Position numbers and translations under genes: made by a program. This document shows, in pieces, positions 41,276-43,912 of a DNA stretch of 43,912 bases; within the stretch, counting starts at the first letter, position 1; every line of letters begins with the position of its first letter. Below the pieces are notes generated by a model. That model was not told where the DNA came from. It did not search any database and saw only the letters and a program-made list of their open reading frames with translations. The DNA is taken from assembly GCA_026395755.1 (NCBI GenBank), contig JAPLYC010000045.1, forward strand, positions 1-43,912, in the 5' to 3' direction. Source of the stretch: Candidatus Parcubacteria bacterium. Lineage in GTDB: Bacteria > Patescibacteriota > Patescibacteriia > CAIXNZ01.

Positions 41276-41310
41276 TCCGCCATCCGTTATCTGCAATCCG
41301 CAATCTGAAA

Positions 41311-41343
41311 AATAAAAACCGCAAGGTTGAAGTCCCTTGCGGT
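41311..41343 (-). terminator. Terminator of the duplicated-domain secreted gene
   Basis: ACCGCAAGG / CCTTGCGGT stem and T run. Confidence 0.92.
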
Positions 41344-41364
41344 GGTTGTGGTGACGAGACTCTT

Positions 41365-41859
41365 TTAGAGTTCGACCCAGGCGGTGGCGAATGCCCGAAC
41401 GACATCGATGTGCAGGCCGGTCGGAGTGTCAATCGAGTAACGGATGTTGCCGTTGTTCAGGTCGACGATGGCCTGGCGGAAGAACTCGCGGTTCTCCGAA
41501 TCGCTACGCGGCATCATGTATCGGCACCAATTCTTGGCGTTCTCGACCATCACCTGTTTTTCCCAGGCGGCGGCGAATGCCCGAAGGACATCGATGTGCA
41601 GGCCGCTCGGAGTGTCGATCGAGTAGCGGATGTTGCCGCTGTTCAGGTCGACGAGGGCCTGGCGGAAGAACTCGCGGTTCTCCGAATCGCTGCGCGGCAT
41701 CATGTACTCGCACCAGCACTTGGCCTTCTCGGTGTCGGTCAGCGTGAGGATGAACTTCTTGTTATAGTCGTTCATCTTGGTGTTAACCGAGGCGTCGATC
41801 TTGGCGCCGAACAGGGACAGAAGAGCCACGATTACCACGAAAACAAAGCTTTTCTTCAT
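41365..41859 (-). CDS. Secreted protein with two near-identical domains (164 aa)
   Basis: Signal peptide FVFVVIVALLSLFGAKIDA. The mature part is two copies of a 62-residue unit containing YMMPRSDSENREFFRQA, VDLNxGNIRYSIDTP and GLHIDV-RAFA-AW. The coding DNA is strikingly GC-rich against an AT-rich contig. GGGAG lies 5 bases before ATG. An opposite-strand frame exists over the same DNA but has no promoter. Possibly foreign; function unknown. Confidence 0.82.
   Translation of the reverse strand: MKKSFVFVVIVALLSLFGAKIDASVNTKMNDYNKKFILTLTDTEKAKCWCEYMMPRSDSENREFFRQALVDLNSGNIRYSIDTPSGLHIDVLRAFAAAWEKQVMVENAKNWCRYMMPRSDSENREFFRQAIVDLNNGNIRYSIDTPTGLHIDVVRAFATAWVEL
41381..41752. repeat. 186-bp in-frame direct repeat in the secreted gene
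   Basis: Two tandem copies at an offset of 186 bases, differing at scattered, mostly silent positions. Confidence 0.85.
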
Positions 41860-41953
41860 TTTTTCTCCCGTTCCTTCTGCTGTTGTCCTGTGAAAGATCT
41901 AGGCTAATTCGCTAGTTTTAGCAAAAAAGCCGAAAATTAACTAATCTATTGCA

Positions 41954-41982
41954 AGTATAGCACATTTTTAACATTTTGTCAA
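41954..41982 (-). promoter_or_regulatory. Promoter of the duplicated-domain secreted gene
   Basis: TTGACA (41982-41977), 17-base spacer, TATACT. Confidence 0.88.
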
Positions 41983-41984
41983 AT

Positions 41985-42010
41985 ATAAAACCGCCGGTCT
42001 CCCAGCGGTC
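41985..42010 (-). terminator. Terminator of the 42031-42237 gene
   Basis: ACCGC / GCGGT stem, loop of 10, then TTTTAT; abuts the next promoter. Confidence 0.75.
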
Positions 42011-42030
42011 AGTTGTCCTTCCCTCCTCTC

Positions 42031-42237
42031 TTATTCTACAGGATCAAAGGGTAATTCTTCTTCCCAGATAAGTATCGGGCAAATTTTTCTTCCCGGTTCT
42101 TTATCCCAAATTTCTTTAGCTACTCGCATAGCCTCCTTTCTTTTTTCAATGCCACCTTCAACCACTAATTGCTCTTCTTTTTCTTGAGGTAATCCTCTGA
42201 AAAAACGGAAATACCACGCTTTTTTTAAATCTGCCAT
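42031..42237 (-). CDS. Hypothetical protein (68 aa)
   Basis: ATG 42237 follows AAGGAGGAATAAGA. Short soluble protein (ADLKKAWYFRFFRGLPQEKE) ending in acidic WEEELPFDPVE. No family recognised. Single-gene unit. Confidence 0.7.
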   Translation of the reverse strand: MADLKKAWYFRFFRGLPQEKEEQLVVEGGIEKRKEAMRVAKEIWDKEPGRKICPILIWEEELPFDPVE

Positions 42238-42274
42238 TCTTATTCCTCCTTGCGAAATAGAACTAACCTTACCA

Positions 42275-42303
42275 ACAATACTAATGAAATTTTTTATTGT
42301 CAA
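42275..42303 (-). promoter_or_regulatory. Promoter embedded in the mutS 3' end
   Basis: TTGACA (42303-42298), 17-base spacer, TATTGT; the -35 lies within the last mutS codons. Confidence 0.8.
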
Positions 42304-43912
42304 TTTTCAATTCGCTTTCCAACTCAGCCAATATCTCATATGCCCTATCTGTCAAAGCCTTGGGCAAACCGGCGAGCTTGGCGACTTCAATGCCATAGGA
42401 GCGGTCAATGCCTCCTGGTATAACTTTGCGTAAGAAAATTACACCGGTATCTGTTTCCTTAACAGTAACACAATAATTTTTCGCCTTGTCCAATTTATCT
42501 ACCAAATCAATCAATTCATGGTAGTGCGTGGCAAATAAAGTCTTGGCTTTAATATTTTTATAAATAAATTCCACAATGGCCCAGGCAATGGAGACGCCGT
42601 CATAAGTTGAGGTTCCCCTACCCAGTTCATCCAGGACTATAAAACTCTTGCTGGTCGCGTTATTTAAAATATTGGCCGCCTCCTGCATTTCCACCATAAA
42701 AGTTGACTGGCCGCGGATTAAATTGTCTGAGGCGCCCACGCGGGTAAAAATGCGATCAACAATTCCGATTTTGGCTGATTCAGCCGGGACAAAGCAACCG
42801 ATTTGCGCCAGCAAAATAATCAAAGCGGTCTGTCGCAGATAACTGGACTTACCGCTCATATTGGGACCAGTGAGCAAAATTAACTGATGATCCTCGTGAT
42901 TGAACAAACCGTCATTGGGCACATAAGATTCTTCAACCAGCATTTTTTCAATCACCGGATGACGACCGCTTTTTATCATTATCTCTCCCCCGTCATTAAT
43001 TTCCGGCTTTACATAATTATTTAGCAAAGCTATTTCAGCAAAATTCAAAAGCGCATCCAGCTGACCTAAAATCTGGGCAGTCGCCTGAATCGCTTCAAAA
43101 TGTTTAGCTACCTGATCACGGATTTCCCAGAATAAACGCTGTTCAATTTCAATTATCTTTTCCTGGGCGCCTAAAACCTTTTGTTCATATTCTTTCAGTT
43201 CCGGGGTCACAAACCTTTCCGCATTAACCAAAGTCTGCTTGCGCGTATAATCAGTCGGCACCTGATCCAAATTAGAATTGGTAACTTCAATGTAATAACC
43301 GAATATTTTATTAAATTTTACTTTTAGTGTAGAAATCCCGCTTCTTTGAATTTCGCGTGTCTGTAAATCCTTAAGCCAATCTTTACCTGTAGTAGAAATT
43401 CCCCTAAGTTCATCCAATTCAGAGTTATAACCATCTGCAATCATACCACCATCAGTAATTATCAGGGGCGGATCTTCACTGATTGATTTTTGAATTAATT
43501 CCACTACATCTTTATGTTCATCCAGATATTTATAAGAATCTTTTAGTAATTTCGAATCACAATTTTTAATCAGCGCCCTAATCTGCGGGATTTGCTGTAA
43601 AGAATTTTTCAAATTAACCAGATCGCGCGCATTTGCCCGTTTGCACCCTAAACGGCCGATTAACCGCTCAATGTCAGACATATTCTTTAATTCGCATTTT
43701 AAGTTTTCCCTTAAATCAAGATTTTTATAAAATTCAGAGACAGCGTCTAAGCGCGCCTGGATTTTTTCAGCATTAATCAAAGGATGCAGCAGCCAATTGC
43801 GCAACAAACGCCCGCCCATGCCTGTTTGCGTCTGGTCAAGAATGGAAATTAATGAACCTTTTTGTTCAAAGAACTGATAAGTATATAAAAGTTCCAGATT
43901 ACGAATAGTCGC
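42281..43912 (-). CDS. mutS: DNA mismatch repair protein MutS (5' part beyond window)
   Basis: The frame stays open to the window end and begins inside domain III (ATIRNLELLYTYQ, then GSLISILDQTQTGMGGRLL). The ATPase domain has LTGPNMSGKSSYLRQTALI (Walker A) and LDELGRGTSTYDG (Walker B/D-loop), then FATHYHEL. Ends in ESELKIDNKKFH without a long C-terminal tail. MutS recognises mismatches and recruits MutL. Confidence 0.96.
   Translation of the reverse strand, partial: ATIRNLELLYTYQFFEQKGSLISILDQTQTGMGGRLLRNWLLHPLINAEKIQARLDAVSEFYKNLDLRENLKCELKNMSDIERLIGRLGCKRANARDLVNLKNSLQQIPQIRALIKNCDSKLLKDSYKYLDEHKDVVELIQKSISEDPPLIITDGGMIADGYNSELDELRGISTTGKDWLKDLQTREIQRSGISTLKVKFNKIFGYYIEVTNSNLDQVPTDYTRKQTLVNAERFVTPELKEYEQKVLGAQEKIIEIEQRLFWEIRDQVAKHFEAIQATAQILGQLDALLNFAEIALLNNYVKPEINDGGEIMIKSGRHPVIEKMLVEESYVPNDGLFNHEDHQLILLTGPNMSGKSSYLRQTALIILLAQIGCFVPAESAKIGIVDRIFTRVGASDNLIRGQSTFMVEMQEAANILNNATSKSFIVLDELGRGTSTYDGVSIAWAIVEFIYKNIKAKTLFATHYHELIDLVDKLDKAKNYCVTVKETDTGVIFLRKVIPGGIDRSYGIEVAKLAGLPKALTDRAYEILAELESELKIDNKKFH

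Noticed and set aside
41269-41907. Long plus-strand frame (212 codons) over the GC-rich secreted gene
   Set aside because: It is a shadow of the minus-strand gene, which has a signal peptide, promoter, ribosome binding site and terminator. The plus frame shows none of these.

Overview
The window looks like a chromosomal contig from a Patescibacteria (Candidate Phyla Radiation) bacterium. This is inference from gene content: an AT-rich background, a 627-residue AlaRS without its C-Ala domain, an RNA polymerase alpha subunit without a C-terminal domain, a compact infA-rpmJ-rpsM-rpsK-rpsD-rpoA-rplQ-rplM-rpsI operon, several transcripts that look leaderless, palindromic intergenic repeats, and many small lineage-specific genes. 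No rRNA, tRNA or CRISPR array was seen. No stretch longer than about 240 bases lacks a gene or a described element.

Region 1 (about 1-20,140, all minus strand) is the remarkable part. It reads as a greatly expanded His-Xaa-Ser (Hxs) type RiPP locus, the radical-SAM peptide-maturation system class defined by Haft and Basu. In transcription order it holds a small membrane protein, three secreted proteins (one with DUF2341 and LamG-like domains), HxsD, a short HxsD-like protein, a four-helix-bundle gene in its own inverted repeats, the SPASM radical SAM maturase HxsB, a precursor peptide ending in one HCS and six HGS triplets, a membrane-anchored Cys-rich protein, then eight intact radical SAM genes. 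Between two of those sit a stand-alone PEP-utilising phosphohistidine swivel-domain protein and a DUF483-like protein. A decayed ninth radical SAM gene and an A24 (type IV prepilin) peptidase, cut by the window edge, close the array. Genes overlap by 4 bases or are separated by a few, so the maturases are probably co-transcribed. No canonical hxsC was recognised; the tandem array occupies that niche. The precursor leader carries a perfect 56-bp tandem duplication that breaks its frame.

Region 2 (20,227-26,577) is the ribosomal protein/rpoA operon with its own promoter and terminator, followed by alaS, whose -10 box lies about 6 bases from the start codon.

Region 3 (26,596-30,686, plus strand) is an island of independent units with consensus promoters, GGAGG-type ribosome binding sites and strong terminators: a GAF/GGDEF-like protein, two hypothetical proteins and an aspartate kinase.

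Region 4 (30,738-43,912, mostly minus) mixes housekeeping genes (MFS transporter, mnmA, DUF362 protein, LOG-family protein, mutL, the 3' part of mutS) with small, often GC-richer, lineage-specific genes. These have their own TTGACA promoters (spacer 17), strong ribosome binding sites and hairpin terminators. One three-gene unit has a perfect TTGACA-17-TATAAT promoter and a palindromic operator-like site near its start.
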